Shown piece after piece: positions 54,781 through 63,048 of a stretch of DNA of 64,000 nt. The notes under the pieces were generated by a model. The model was not told where the DNA came from, ran no database searches, and saw only the letters and a program-made list of their open reading frames with translations. Positions within the stretch are counted from its first letter, which is position 1, and the number at the start of each line of letters is the position of its first letter. Position numbers and translations under genes: made by a program. The DNA is from DATFDN01 sp963762525 (lineage in GTDB: Bacteria; Pseudomonadota; Alphaproteobacteria; Acetobacterales; Acetobacteraceae), in assembly GCA_963762525.1 (NCBI GenBank), contig CAVXKT010000003.1:744001-808000 (forward strand), read 5' to 3'.

Positions 54781-55936
54781 GCCTGCTGCGGCCGTACGCG
54801 TCCGACAACCCTCTCCCGCCCGGCGGGAAAGGTGAGAGCGGGTCGGGCGTAGTTCGCGTGAGACATCTCCCGCGCTCCATCACCTCTCCCGCTTGGCGGG
54901 AGCGGTCGCCGCGCCAAGGCGCGGCGGGTGAGGGCGCCCGGGCGTTCCTGACCCACCCGGCGCTGATCGTCGCGTTGGTCCTGGCCGCGCTCACCGCGTT
55001 CTGGCGCCTGACCGGCGCGCCGGAGGGGCTGATCACCGAGATCGCCATCTACACCCTCTACGGCGCCGGCGTGAATCTGCTGGTCGGCTATGTCGGGCTG
55101 GTGCCGTTCGGCGCCTCGGTGTTCTTCGGCTGCGCGAGCTATGCGGCCGCCATCTCGATGAAGACCTTCCTCGGCAACGAGATCGCCGCGCTCGCCTTCT
55201 GCGTCGCCTTCTCGCTCGCGCTGGCGCTGGTCATCGGCGTGATCATCCTGCGCCGACGCGGCCTTTACTTCTCGCTGCTGACGCTCGCCTTCTCCCAGAT
55301 CGCCTTCGAGATCGCCTTCAAGTGGACGGCGCTGACCGGCGGCGAGAACGGATTGCAGGGCGTGCCGCGGCCGCTGTTGACTGCCGACCCGACCTTTCAC
55401 GCCTTCACCGTCGTCACCGTCTGCCTCGGCATGTGGCTGCTGTGGCGGCTCGCGCATACGCCGTTCGGGCGCACCTTGCAGGCGCTGCGCGACAACGAGC
55501 AGCGGGTGCGCGCGCTCGGCTACAGCACCTTCCGCCTGAAGCTCACGGCGTTCGCGCTGATGGCCGGCGTGCTCGGCTATGCCGGCGCCCTGCTCGCGCT
55601 GATGCTGCGCGGCGCCTATGCCGACAATCTGAGCTGGCAGCACGCCGGCGACGCCTTGCTGATGACCGTTCTCGGCGGCGTTCACCATTTCCTCGGGCCG
55701 CTCTGGGGTGCCATCGCCTTCGTCCTGCTGCAGGACAAGCTCAGCCAGATCAGCGAGAACTGGTGGCTGTTCTTCGCGCCGATCATCCTGCTGTTCGCGC
55801 TCGGCTCGCCCGAGGGCATTCAGGGGCTCGCGCAACGGCTGTTGCGGCCGTCCGCCGCGCTGGACGCTGACGCGGCGCGGCATCCCGCCGCGGCCTTCGG
55901 TGATCGCGCCCTGGCACGCGGGCCACGTCGCGCTCG
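54777..55936 (+). CDS. branched-chain-type ABC permease, LivM family, with palindromic insert
   Basis: About 380 residues from GTG 54777. After VSLLRPYASDN about 43 residues (PLPPGGKGESGSG to RQGAAGEGA) are encoded by a palindromic repeat, then a normal LivM begins: THPALIVALVLAALTAFWRL, YGAGVNLLVGYVGLVPFGAS, RRRGLYFSLLTLAFSQIAFE, the coupling loop LRDNEQRVRALGYSTFRLKL and VLGGVHHFLGPLWGAIAFV. The C-terminus after QRLLRPS is uncertain. Another frame gives RWTLTRRGIPPRPSVIAPW, which looks family-like, so a frame slip near 55855 is likely and the exact stop is unclear. The ATPase gene starts at 55937. Confidence 0.85.
54804..54935. repeat. palindromic repeat cluster inside the LivM gene
   Basis: A run of hairpin-forming units. 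The sequence ctctcccgcccggcgggaaa with following gtgagag lies near 54811-54838. Then come ctcccgc-ttg-gcgggag at about 54885-54902 and ccgcgcc-aa-ggcgcgg at about 54909-54924. The units resemble the run-rich elements at 35593-35666 and 38967-39006. The whole stretch has no stop in the LivM frame and lengthens the permease N-terminus by about 43 residues without shifting it. Confidence 0.75.
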
Positions 55937-57456
55937 ATGCCGACGATGCCGATCCTCAGCGTGCGCAAGCTGTCGAAGCGGTTCGGCCAGCTGGTCACGG
56001 CGCAGGATATCGATCTCGACATCCATCCGTTCCGCCTGCACAGCCTGATCGGGCCGAACGGCGCCGGCAAGACGACGCTCTTCAACATGCTCTCGGGCCG
56101 GCTGCGGCCGAACGACGGGCGCGTCCGGTTCGCCGGCGCGCGACATCACGCGGATGGCGGAGCACCGGCGGGTGCGGCGCGGGCTCGGGCGGTCGTTCCA
56201 GATCCTCAGCGTCTTTCGCACGCTGACCGCGTTCGAGAACGTGCGCGTTGCGGTGCAGGCGCACAGTCGCGAATGGCGGCAGCCTGTGGCGCGACGCCTA
56301 CCGGCTGTCCGCCATCAACGACCGCACCTGGGCGCTGCTGGACGCGGTGGGCCTCGCCGATCGCGCGGGCGAAGCATGCGAGAACCTCTCGCACGGCGAG
56401 CAGCGGCTGCTGGAGATCGCGATCACCTTGGCGACCGACGCCCGCCTGCTGCTGCTGGACGAGCCGCTGGCCGGGCTGGCGGAGTCCGATCGCGAGGTGG
56501 TCGGGCGGCTGATCCGGAGCCTTGGCGCAAACCCATGCCGTGCTGCTGATCGAGCACGACATCGACCGCGTGCTGGCGCTGTCGGACCGCATCAGCGTGC
56601 TGCACCAGGGTCGGCTGATCGCCGACGGCCGGCCGGCCGAGGTGGCGGCCAACCCGGAAGTCATCGCCGCCTATCTCGGGGTCCGCGCGACGCGCCGCGA
56701 GGCGAAGGACGGCGGCCGTCGAGCAGTGCCCCGGCGGCGAGCGCGCCGCTGTTGCGGCTCAGCGGACTATCGCGCCGGCTATGCGGGCAGCCAAGTTCTC
56801 GACGGCATCGACCTGGCGGTGCGCGAGGGCGAGGCGGTGGCGCTGCTCGGCCGCAACGGCGTCGGCAAGACGACGATGCTGCGCGCCATCACCGGCACGG
56901 CGCAGAAGACCGGCGGCCGCATCGATTTCGCCGATGCCGACATCACCTCGGCGCGGTCCTATGAGATCAACCGGATGGGCGTTGCGCTGGTGCCGGAGGG
57001 GCGGCGGCTGTTTCCGAACCTGACGGTGGTCGAGAATTTGCGGCTGGCGGCGCGCCCGGGCGGGGCGCCGCTGGAGGAGGTTTTCGCGCTGTTTCCCAAG
57101 CTGCGATTGCTGCAGCGGGCGAAGGCGGAGAGCCTCTCGGGCGGCGAGCGGCAGATGGTGGCGATCGCGCGCGCGCTGATGGCGCCCGCCAGGCTGATCC
57201 TGCTCGACGAGCCGTTCGAGGGCCTGGCGCCGGCGATCGTGCTGGAGGTGACGGCGGCGCTGGCGCGGCTGCGCGGGCGCGAGCGCGATGGTGATCGTGG
57301 AGCACCACGCCGAGACCGTCCTCGGCCTGGTCGATCGCGCCTGCGTGCTGGTCAACGGCCGCATCGCCTACGAGGGGCAGTGCCCGCGCGCTGGAGGCGG
57401 ACGCGGCGTTGCAGGCGCGGCTGCTGGGGGTGGTGGAGGCGGCGTCGAGCGAGTAG
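55937..57456 (+). CDS. fused LivG-LivF double ATPase, second cluster (frame-broken)
   Basis: About 506 residues when joined. Domain 1: ILSVRKLSKRFGQLVTAQDI, Walker A GPNGAGKTT, then in other frames RDITRMAEHRRVRRGLGRSF, ENLSHGEQRLLEIAITLA (signature LSHGE), Walker B LLLLDEPLAGL and H-loop VLLIEHDIDRV. Linker around 56700 with APLLRLSGLS and no start codon or stop between domains in the joined reading. Domain 2: YAGSQVLDGIDLAVREGEAV, Walker A GRNGVGKTT, LSGGERQMVAIARAL, LILLDEPFEGL, then VIVEHHAETVLGLVDRACVL and a tail ending GVVEAASSE. At least five frame slips (about 56150, 56275, 56523, 56700, 57285, 57383). Like the first cluster, LivG and LivF seem to be one gene, but the breaks make the fusion less certain here. 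Confidence 0.8.
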
Positions 57457-57469
57457 AAGCGAGATGCGT

Positions 57470-58540
57470 TCAGATGTAACCGAGCTTGCCTGAGCCGTCG
57501 CCCGCGGCGGGCCGCGGACGACGATGCATGACCCCCGTGCATCCGATGCGGCGCCCGTGCCGGCGGCCCGGCGCTGCCCGGTTCAGGTACTGCCCGGCAT
57601 GGACCCCGAGCAGGTGGACAGGCGTCTCCGGCGACGCCACCCGCGCCGCCGGGGCCGCCTCCGCCGCCGCCCGGAGAAGCCAACGGCAGAACGACCCTAC
57701 TTCGGGCAAGTCGGCCCGTGCCTCCGGGACGTAGGCGCAGTAGCTGCGCGCCGGCAGCTCGGGGCCGCCGAAGGGCAGGATCAATCGACCGGCCGCAACA
57801 TCGTCCGAGACGAGCCGCGCCGGTCCCATCGCCACCCCGAGGCCGTCCAGCGCCGCCTGCAGGGTCAGGTAAAAGTGCTCCAGCGTGGTGGAGTGCCGGG
57901 ATTCCAGGTCCGGCACCCCGGCGGCCCGCAGCCATTGCGCCCACACTCCCGGCAGCGTCGCGGCGTGCAACAAGGTGTGCTCCCGCAGGTCCTCGGGCCG
58001 GCGCAGAGGCGCGCGCACCAGCACCGCCGGGCTGCAGACCGGGATGCGCGCCTCGGAGAGAAAGGGCCTGACCTGGAAGCCCGGGACCAGCTCCGGCCCA
58101 CCGCGAACCGCCACGTCGAACGGCTCCCCCACCTCGGCGACCGGCGCGTTGCTGGTGGTCAGCCGCACTTCGATGGCCGGGTGCGCGAGCTGGAAGCCGG
58201 AAAGGCGAGGGATCAGCCAGCGCATGGCGAAGGTGGCAAGCACGTTCACCCGGAGCAGCCCGCGCCGCCCCTGCTCCACCTGACGCGCGGTCGCGAGCGC
58301 GATGCGGTCCAGCGCCGCCCCGACTTCGGCCAGGTAGGCCGCGCCTGCCTCGGTCAACGCCACTTGCCGGTTGCGGCGCTCGAACAGCGGCCGGCCCAAC
58401 CAGGCCTCAAGCGCCTGCACGTGCCGGCTGACCGCGCCGTGGGTCACGCACAGCTCGGCGGCGGCCTTGGTGAAGCTCGCGTGCCGGGCCGCAGCCTCGA
58501 AGGCGCGGAGCGCGTTCAGCGGCGGCAGACGGCGATGCAT
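57470..58540 (-). CDS. LysR-family transcriptional regulator, GcvA-like
   Basis: 356 residues. Winged helix-turn-helix at the N-terminus: LPPLNALRAFEAAARHASFT, KAAAELCVTHGAVSRHVQAL, LGRPLFERRNRQVALTEAG. The effector-binding domain follows (LLRVNVLATFAMRWLIPRLS, VAEVGEPFDVAVRGGPELVP, ALDGLGVAMGPARLVSDDVA). The first 300 residues match the GcvA subgroup. The last 50 or so (VHLLGVHAGQYLNRAAPGRR to the end) exceed the usual length and may be a readthrough extension. It is divergent from the MFS gene with 81 bases between start codons and a good palindrome there, so it probably controls that transporter and itself. Confidence 0.9.
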   Translation of the reverse strand: MHRRLPPLNALRAFEAAARHASFTKAAAELCVTHGAVSRHVQALEAWLGRPLFERRNRQVALTEAGAAYLAEVGAALDRIALATARQVEQGRRGLLRVNVLATFAMRWLIPRLSGFQLAHPAIEVRLTTSNAPVAEVGEPFDVAVRGGPELVPGFQVRPFLSEARIPVCSPAVLVRAPLRRPEDLREHTLLHAATLPGVWAQWLRAAGVPDLESRHSTTLEHFYLTLQAALDGLGVAMGPARLVSDDVAAGRLILPFGGPELPARSYCAYVPEARADLPEVGSFCRWLLRAAAEAAPAARVASPETPVHLLGVHAGQYLNRAAPGRRHGRRIGCTGVMHRRPRPAAGDGSGKLGYI

Positions 58541-58582
58541 TCGTGTCAGCTTTCCTCACGCAAGGGCTCAGCATAACTCGTT

Positions 58583-58606
58583 TGCCGGGAAGCGGTGATC
58601 CCGGCA
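58583..58606. promoter_or_regulatory. candidate LysR operator
   Basis: An exact 8+8 inverted repeat TGCCGGGA (58583-58590) and TCCCGGCA (58599-58606) with an eight-base spacer lies in the 81-base divergent region between the LysR-family gene and the MFS gene. LysR regulators typically bind dyads around T-N11-A in exactly this setting. The strict T-N11-A spacing is not obvious, so assignment rests on symmetry and location. Confidence 0.5.
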
Positions 58607-58621
58607 TCGTGTGACGGTTCG

Positions 58622-59872
58622 ATGACAGTGTGCGAGGACGCCGTGACGGTTGCACAGGTTCCCTCAGTGGACGCGGCACCACCCGCCGGGTCGCCGCCCC
58701 GAAACAGGCGCCGCACGCTTGCCGTCGCCGGCCTCGCGCACGCGCTGCACGACGGCTACGCCGACCTGATCTACGTGCTGCTGCCGATCTGGCAGGCGGA
58801 GTTCGGCCTGAGCTACGGCGCGCTTGCGATCCTGCGCGGCCTCTACACCGGCACCATGGCGGCCTTGCAGGTTCCGGCGGGCCGGCTAGCCGAGCGGCTC
58901 GGAGGACGTGGCGTGCTGGCGATGGGCACGGCGCTGGCCGCCGCCGGCTACGCCTTGGCCGGCCTCTCTGGCGGGCTAGCCGGGCTGTGCGCAGCGCTCG
59001 CGCTGTCGGGGGCGGGATCCAGCACGCAGCACCCGCTGGCTTCGGCGGCCGTCTCGCGCGCCTACGGCGCCGCGGCGCGAGGGCCGCTCGGCACTTACAA
59101 CTTCGCGGGCGATCTGGGAAAGGCCGCGCTGCCGGCGCTCACCTCGCTGCTGCTGGCGCAGATGTCCTGGCGCCCGGCGCTGCGGCTCCTCGCCGCGCTC
59201 GGCCTCATCGTGGCCGGCGCGGTCCGGCTCCTGATGCCGGCCTTCCCGCGGTCCGCCGACGAACCGACGCCGGAGCGGGCGCGCGGAGGCGCAGCGGGCC
59301 GAGGCGGCTTCGCGCTGCTCTTCGCCATCGGCGTGCTCGACAGCGGCGTGCGCATGGGCTTCCTCACCTTCCTGCCGTTCCTGCTGCGGGGAAAGGGCGC
59401 GGACCTGCCGCTTGTGGGCCTGGCGCTGTCCCTTGTGTTCCTGGGGGGTGCCGCGGGCAAGTTCGCGTGCGGGTGGCTGGGCGCTCGCCTGGGCCTGCTG
59501 ACGACCGTGCTCCTGACGGAGGCGGGGACGGCGGCCGCTATCCTGGCCTTCATAGTCTTGCCGCTCGCTCCGGCTTTGGCACTGCTGCCGCTGCTCGGCG
59601 TCATGCTGAACGGCACCTCCTCCGTGCTCTACGGCACGGTGCCGGAACTGGCACCGCCCGGCCGGGCGGATCGTGCCTTCGCGCTGTTCTACACCGGCAC
59701 GATCGGCTCCGGCGCGGTCTCGCCCGTGCTTTATGGTGTTGTCGGCGACATGGCCGGACCGGGCTGGGGTACTGCGTCGGCGGCCTTGGCGGCGTTGCTC
59801 ACCTGTCCGCTCGCCGTGCTGCTCGCACCGAAGCTGCGTGCCGGCGGCGGCGGTCGCGCTCCATATTCGTAG
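58622..59872 (+). CDS. MFS efflux transporter, fosmidomycin-resistance-like
   Basis: An intact 416-residue, 12-helix MFS protein. AGLAHALHDGYADLIYVLLP in helix 1 (H-x-x-x-D-G-Y/F-x-D) is characteristic of the Fsr/fosmidomycin-resistance group. The loop 2-3 motif is GRLAERLGGRGVLAMG. SGAGSSTQHPLASAAVSRAY in helix 5 is also group-typical, as are GTYNFAGDLGKA and LYGTVPELAPPGRADRAFAL. It probably expels a small drug or metabolite by proton antiport. Start ATG 58622 is chosen (GTGTGACGGTTCG upstream, weak ribosome-binding site); 58595 is the alternative. Regulation by the divergent LysR gene is likely. Confidence 0.88.
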   Translation: MTVCEDAVTVAQVPSVDAAPPAGSPPRNRRRTLAVAGLAHALHDGYADLIYVLLPIWQAEFGLSYGALAILRGLYTGTMAALQVPAGRLAERLGGRGVLAMGTALAAAGYALAGLSGGLAGLCAALALSGAGSSTQHPLASAAVSRAYGAAARGPLGTYNFAGDLGKAALPALTSLLLAQMSWRPALRLLAALGLIVAGAVRLLMPAFPRSADEPTPERARGGAAGRGGFALLFAIGVLDSGVRMGFLTFLPFLLRGKGADLPLVGLALSLVFLGGAAGKFACGWLGARLGLLTTVLLTEAGTAAAILAFIVLPLAPALALLPLLGVMLNGTSSVLYGTVPELAPPGRADRAFALFYTGTIGSGAVSPVLYGVVGDMAGPGWGTASAALAALLTCPLAVLLAPKLRAGGGGRAPYS

Positions 59873-59931
59873 TAGGGCGGATGAGCGCAGCGTCATCCGC
59901 CTTTCGGGAGCGGCGGACTTCGTCCGCCCTA
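59873..59931. repeat. extragenic hairpin repeat, probable bidirectional terminator
   Basis: Begins right after the MFS stop. Outer arms tagggcgga (59873-59881) and tccgcccta (59923-59931) are exact inverted copies. An inner gcggatgagcgcagcgtcatccgc forms a second hairpin. The GTAGGGCGGAT...ATCCGCC form is a familiar dispersed proteobacterial repeat. It separates two convergent genes (MFS and rpsU), suiting a shared transcription end. Confidence 0.75.
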
Positions 59932-59947
59932 CAAGCTACAAGCCTGG

Positions 59948-60151
59948 TTAGAAACCCTCGCGCTCCAGGCGCTTGCGCTCCAGCTTCCGCGCGCGGCGGA
60001 CCGCTTCGGCGGCCTCGCGGGCGCGGCGCTCGGAGGGCTTCTCGTAGTGGCGCCGCAACTTCATCTCGCGAAACACGCCCTCGCGCTGCATCTTCTTCTT
60101 CAGCGCCTTGAGCGCCTGATCAACGTTGTTATCGCGAACCAGAACCTGCAC
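59948..60151 (-). CDS. rpsU: 30S ribosomal protein S21
   Basis: 67 residues: MQVLVRDNNVDQALKALKKK, then MQREGVFREMKLRRHYEKPS and a highly basic Arg/Lys-rich helix to KRLEREGF. This is the full S21 pattern with V-R-D-N-N-V-D-Q-A-L-K, typical of alphaproteobacteria. S21 sits on the small ribosomal subunit near the anti-Shine-Dalgarno region and helps initiation. It is monocistronic, divergent from def. Confidence 0.97.
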   Translation of the reverse strand: MQVLVRDNNVDQALKALKKKMQREGVFREMKLRRHYEKPSERRAREAAEAVRRARKLERKRLEREGF

Positions 60152-60295
60152 TTGGCCGCCTGCTCCCTTCGATTGCCGTCCCGCGCCGATCGGGGACGCG
60201 CCTTGACGCCCGCTCCGGGTTCCGGTCGGGTGCGGGCGCTATAGCACGCCACCCGCCTTCGTGAAACCCGGATCGGCGCCCATATCGGAGACCCC

Positions 60296-60837
60296 ATGGC
60301 CATTCTCAAGATCGCCCGCATGGGCCATCCCGTGCTGCTTCGCCGTTGCGAGCCCGTCGCCGATCCCGGGGCGCCGGAAATCCGCCGCCTGATCTCCGAC
60401 ATGATGGAGACGATGGAGGACGCGCCCGGCGTGGGACTGGCGGCGCCGCAGGTGCATGTGCCGCTTCGGCTGTTCGTCTTCCACATCCCCGCCGCGCGCA
60501 AGACCGATGACCCCGAGGACACGGGCGCCGAAAATTCCGTGCTCATCAACCCCGAAATCGATTTTTGTCGGACCAACGCGTGCTGCGCTGGGAGGGCTGT
60601 TTGTCGATCCCCGGGCTGCGGGCCGCGGTGCCGCGCGCGCCGCGCATCCGCTATCGCGGCGTCGATTGCGACGGCACCCCGATCGAGCGCACCGTCACCG
60701 GCTTCCACGCCGGGGTGATCCAGCACGAATACGACCATCTGGACGGGATTCTGTATCCGATGCGCATGCATGACTTTCGCCTGTTCGGCTTCAACGAGGA
60801 GCTGGCGCGCGTGGCCGCCGCCGAGGGTGCGCGCTGA
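60296..60837 (+). CDS. def: peptide deformylase (one frame break)
   Basis: About 180 residues. It removes the formyl group from nascent proteins, using a divalent metal. The three family motifs are present in order: GVGLAAPQ (motif 1), EGCLSIPG (motif 2, Cys ligand) and HEYDH (motif 3, two His ligands and catalytic Glu). The frame changes near 60565 at a run of five T bases. Removing the slip turns NPEID into a continuous ...LSDQRVLRWEGCLSIPG. Because deformylase is normally essential, this is probably a sequencing error. ATG 60296 starts MAILKIARMGHPVLL. The stop overlaps the COQ9-family start (TGATG). Confidence 0.95.
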
Positions 60838-61466
60838 TGCGCCCGCCCGAGCGCAGCCCCGAACGCGACGCCGCCATCGAGGCGCTGCTGCCGAACGTCG
60901 CCTTCGACGGCTGGACCATGCGCGCGCTGCGCGCCGGGCTGCGCGCCTCCGGGCAGGACCCGCTGGACGCGCCCTATCTCTTCCCCGGCGGCGGCGCCGA
61001 CATGGTGGAGGCCTTCTGCGATCTTGCCGACCGGCAGATGATCGAAGCCGCCGCCGGTGTTGACATGACGCTGTTGCGGTTGCCCCAGCGCGTGCGTGCG
61101 GTGATCGCGCTGCGCCTCGCCCGGGCGCGCCCGCATAAGGAGGCGGTGCGGCGCGCGGTATCGGTGTTGGCGGTCCCGGGCAACGGCCGTCTGGCTGCCG
61201 CCTGCACGGCGCGCACGGTGGACGCGATCTGGTTCGCCGCCGGCGACCGGTCGGCGGATTTTTCCTGGTACACCAAGCGGGCGATCCTCGCCGGCGTCTA
61301 TGCGTCAACACTGCTGTTCTGGCTGCACGATGCCAGCGATGAGGACGCCGAGACGCTTGCCTTCCTCGACCGCCGCCTCGCCGGCGTCGGCCGCATCGGC
61401 CGCGCGCGCCGGCGCATCGAGGACGCGACCGCCCGTTTCCGGCCCGGGGCGCTGCGCGGCGCGTGA
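60837..61466 (+). CDS. COQ9-family protein
   Basis: 209 residues. Family blocks: LLPNVAFDGWTMRALRAGLR near the start, FPGGGADMVEAFCDLADRQM, then the helical lipid-binding domain with TVDAIWFAAGDRSADFSWYT and KRAILAGVYASTLLFWLHDA, D-x-S-x-D-F-x-W-Y-x-K-R-x-x-L being the diagnostic stretch. COQ9 is a TetR-like lipid-binding partner of the ubiquinone hydroxylase COQ7 in mitochondria. Alphaproteobacterial members are assumed to act in ubiquinone synthesis. Translationally coupled to def, it ends four bases before the convergent arsM stop. Confidence 0.92.
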   Translation: MRPPERSPERDAAIEALLPNVAFDGWTMRALRAGLRASGQDPLDAPYLFPGGGADMVEAFCDLADRQMIEAAAGVDMTLLRLPQRVRAVIALRLARARPHKEAVRRAVSVLAVPGNGRLAAACTARTVDAIWFAAGDRSADFSWYTKRAILAGVYASTLLFWLHDASDEDAETLAFLDRRLAGVGRIGRARRRIEDATARFRPGALRGA

Positions 61467-61470
61467 CCGA

Positions 61471-62262
61471 TCACGTCGCCGGCTTCAGGGCCTCGATGGC
61501 GGCCGAACTCACGTAATCCTCCAGCCCTCGTCCGGGCGCCCAGCCGGCGATCATCTCCCGGCTCTCCGGCTTGACGGTAACTCGAACGCCGGCAAATCCG
61601 GCAGTTGCGAGCCAGGCTTCGATCTGCCGTGCCGGCGCTGCGCCAACCACACACCCGCAGATCAGCGCGCGATCAGCGGCGAGTTCGTGCGACAGCGGCG
61701 CGATGTTCACCACGTCGGAAATCGCCAGCCGGCCGCCCGGCTTGAGAACGCGGAACGCCTCGCGAAACACCTGCGCCTTGTCCGGCACCAGGTTGATAAC
61801 GCAATTCGACAGCAGCACGTCGGCCGTATTGTCGGCGATCGGCAGATGCTCGAGCTCGCCGAGTCGGAACTCCACGTTGGCGGCGCCTGTCTTGGCCGCG
61901 TTCTCGCGAGCCCTGGTCAGCATCTCATGCGTCATATCGACGCCGATTACGTGCCCGGCGGCGCCGACCTGCTTCGCCGCCAGCAGGCAATCGAAGCCGG
62001 CACCGCTGCCGAGATCAACCACAATCTCGCCGGCCTTGATGGCGGCGATCGCTTGCGGATTGCCGCAGCCCAGGCCGAGATTCGCCCCCTCCGGAACGGC
62101 GGCAAGTTCATCGGCCGAGTAACCCATCCGCAACGACTTGCCATCGGCGACGGGTGCGGCCGTGGCGTCGCAGCACGAGGGCGCGCAGCAATCCGAGACC
62201 GTCCCGGCCGCGATACCGCCATAGCGGGCTCGAACCATCTCCTTGATTTCACTCGTATCCAT
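61471..62262 (-). CDS. arsM: arsenite S-adenosylmethionine methyltransferase
   Basis: 264 residues from ATG 62262, preceded by AGGAGA. KEMVRARYGGIAAGTVSDCC at the start, then the SAM core VVDLGSGAGFDCLLAAKQVG, LEHLPIADNTADVLLSNCVI and FREAFRVLKPGGRLAISDVV. Arsenic-binding Cys candidates: the early Cys cluster in DCCAPSCC, the conserved Cys in SNCVINL, and Cys in ALICGCVVGA. This matches the ArsM group, which methylates As(III) to volatile or less toxic forms. It lies 34 bases downstream of arsR in the same direction. The longer open frame upstream belongs to the arsR region in the wrong frame. Confidence 0.92.
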   Translation of the reverse strand: MDTSEIKEMVRARYGGIAAGTVSDCCAPSCCDATAAPVADGKSLRMGYSADELAAVPEGANLGLGCGNPQAIAAIKAGEIVVDLGSGAGFDCLLAAKQVGAAGHVIGVDMTHEMLTRARENAAKTGAANVEFRLGELEHLPIADNTADVLLSNCVINLVPDKAQVFREAFRVLKPGGRLAISDVVNIAPLSHELAADRALICGCVVGAAPARQIEAWLATAGFAGVRVTVKPESREMIAGWAPGRGLEDYVSSAAIEALKPAT

Positions 62263-62296
62263 GGGGTTCTCCTGTTGCGACTCTCGTGAATAGAGT

Positions 62297-62653
62297 TCAG
62301 GCGATTCGCTTTTCCGGCAGCGATGCCGCGGCAGCCGCATCGGGGCGGCAGCTCGGGAGCGCAACTCGCACCTCCTCCGCAGCAGTTCTCGGTGAGAAAG
62401 CCGATCAGTCCGTTCATTGCGGCGAAGTCGGCGGCATAGATGAGCTGTCGGCTCAGCCGGCGCTGCGTGATGAGACCGGCCCGGTGAAGATGCTGCACAT
62501 GGAAGGTCAGCGATGACGGCGGTATGCCGAGACGTTCGGCGATGCGCCGGCCGCGAGGCCATCCGGCCCGCGCTCGACGAGGAGTCGAAACAGCGCCAGG
62601 CGCGTGTCATGCGCAAGGGCCGCGAGTGCTTGCACGGCTTGGCTGCCGCCCAT
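62297..62653 (-). CDS. arsR: ArsR-family arsenic-responsive repressor (frame-broken)
   Basis: About 118 residues from ATG 62653 (MGGSQAVQALAALAHDTRLA). The winged helix includes ALFRLLVERGPDGLAAG, then after a one-base slip near 62555 RIAERLGIPPSSLTFHVQHL and RAGLITQRRLSRQLIYAADF. A C-terminal NCCGGGASC follows: two adjacent Cys and a third six positions on, the As(III) site of the AfArsR subtype, not the helix-3 Cys site of the E. coli plasmid type. A second slip near 62350 leads to the tail AAAAASLPEKRIA and TGA at 62297-62299. It should repress the arsR-arsM unit until arsenite or a related trivalent arsenical binds. Confidence 0.85.
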
Positions 62654-62811
62654 CCGATAATTCCGACTCTTCGAGGATGATCGAATTAGCCCCGCCGGGC
62701 GGAGTTGTCAAACGGCCCGCCGGGCAATCGTAACATTGGTTGCTGAAACGCGCCTTCCTATAGGGGCGGCAATATGCTAAACTGGGTCCGACTTAGCCCG
62801 ATTGGGTTTCC

Positions 62812-63048
62812 ATGCTGACTGTCAACATTCATGCCGCCAAGACGCGGCTTTCCCGGCTTGTCGATGCCGCCGCCGCGGGTGAGGAGATCATCATCGCGCG
62901 TGCGGGCAAGCCCATTGCCAAGCTCGGACCGCTCGATCCCGCGCCGCCGCGGCGGAAGCTCGGCATTCTAGCCGGCAAGTTGCGTGTCCCCGATGACTTC
63001 GACGCGCCCCTCCCTCCCGAAGTGCTCGATGATTTCGAAGGCCATTAA
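62812..63048 (+). CDS. Phd/YefM-family antitoxin
   Basis: 78 residues: MLTVNIHAAKTRLSRLVDAA, AGEEIIIARAGKPIAKLGPL, then LGILAGKLRVPDDFDAPLPP. The first half is the Phd DNA-binding fold and the A-G-K-P-I-A-K block is conserved. The tail with F-D-x-P-L-P and a final acidic stretch is typical of antitoxins paired with PIN toxins. It overlaps the toxin start by 20 bases. It is divergent from arsR with 158 bases between starts, which may hold promoters for both. Confidence 0.92.
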   Translation: MLTVNIHAAKTRLSRLVDAAAAGEEIIIARAGKPIAKLGPLDPAPPRRKLGILAGKLRVPDDFDAPLPPEVLDDFEGH

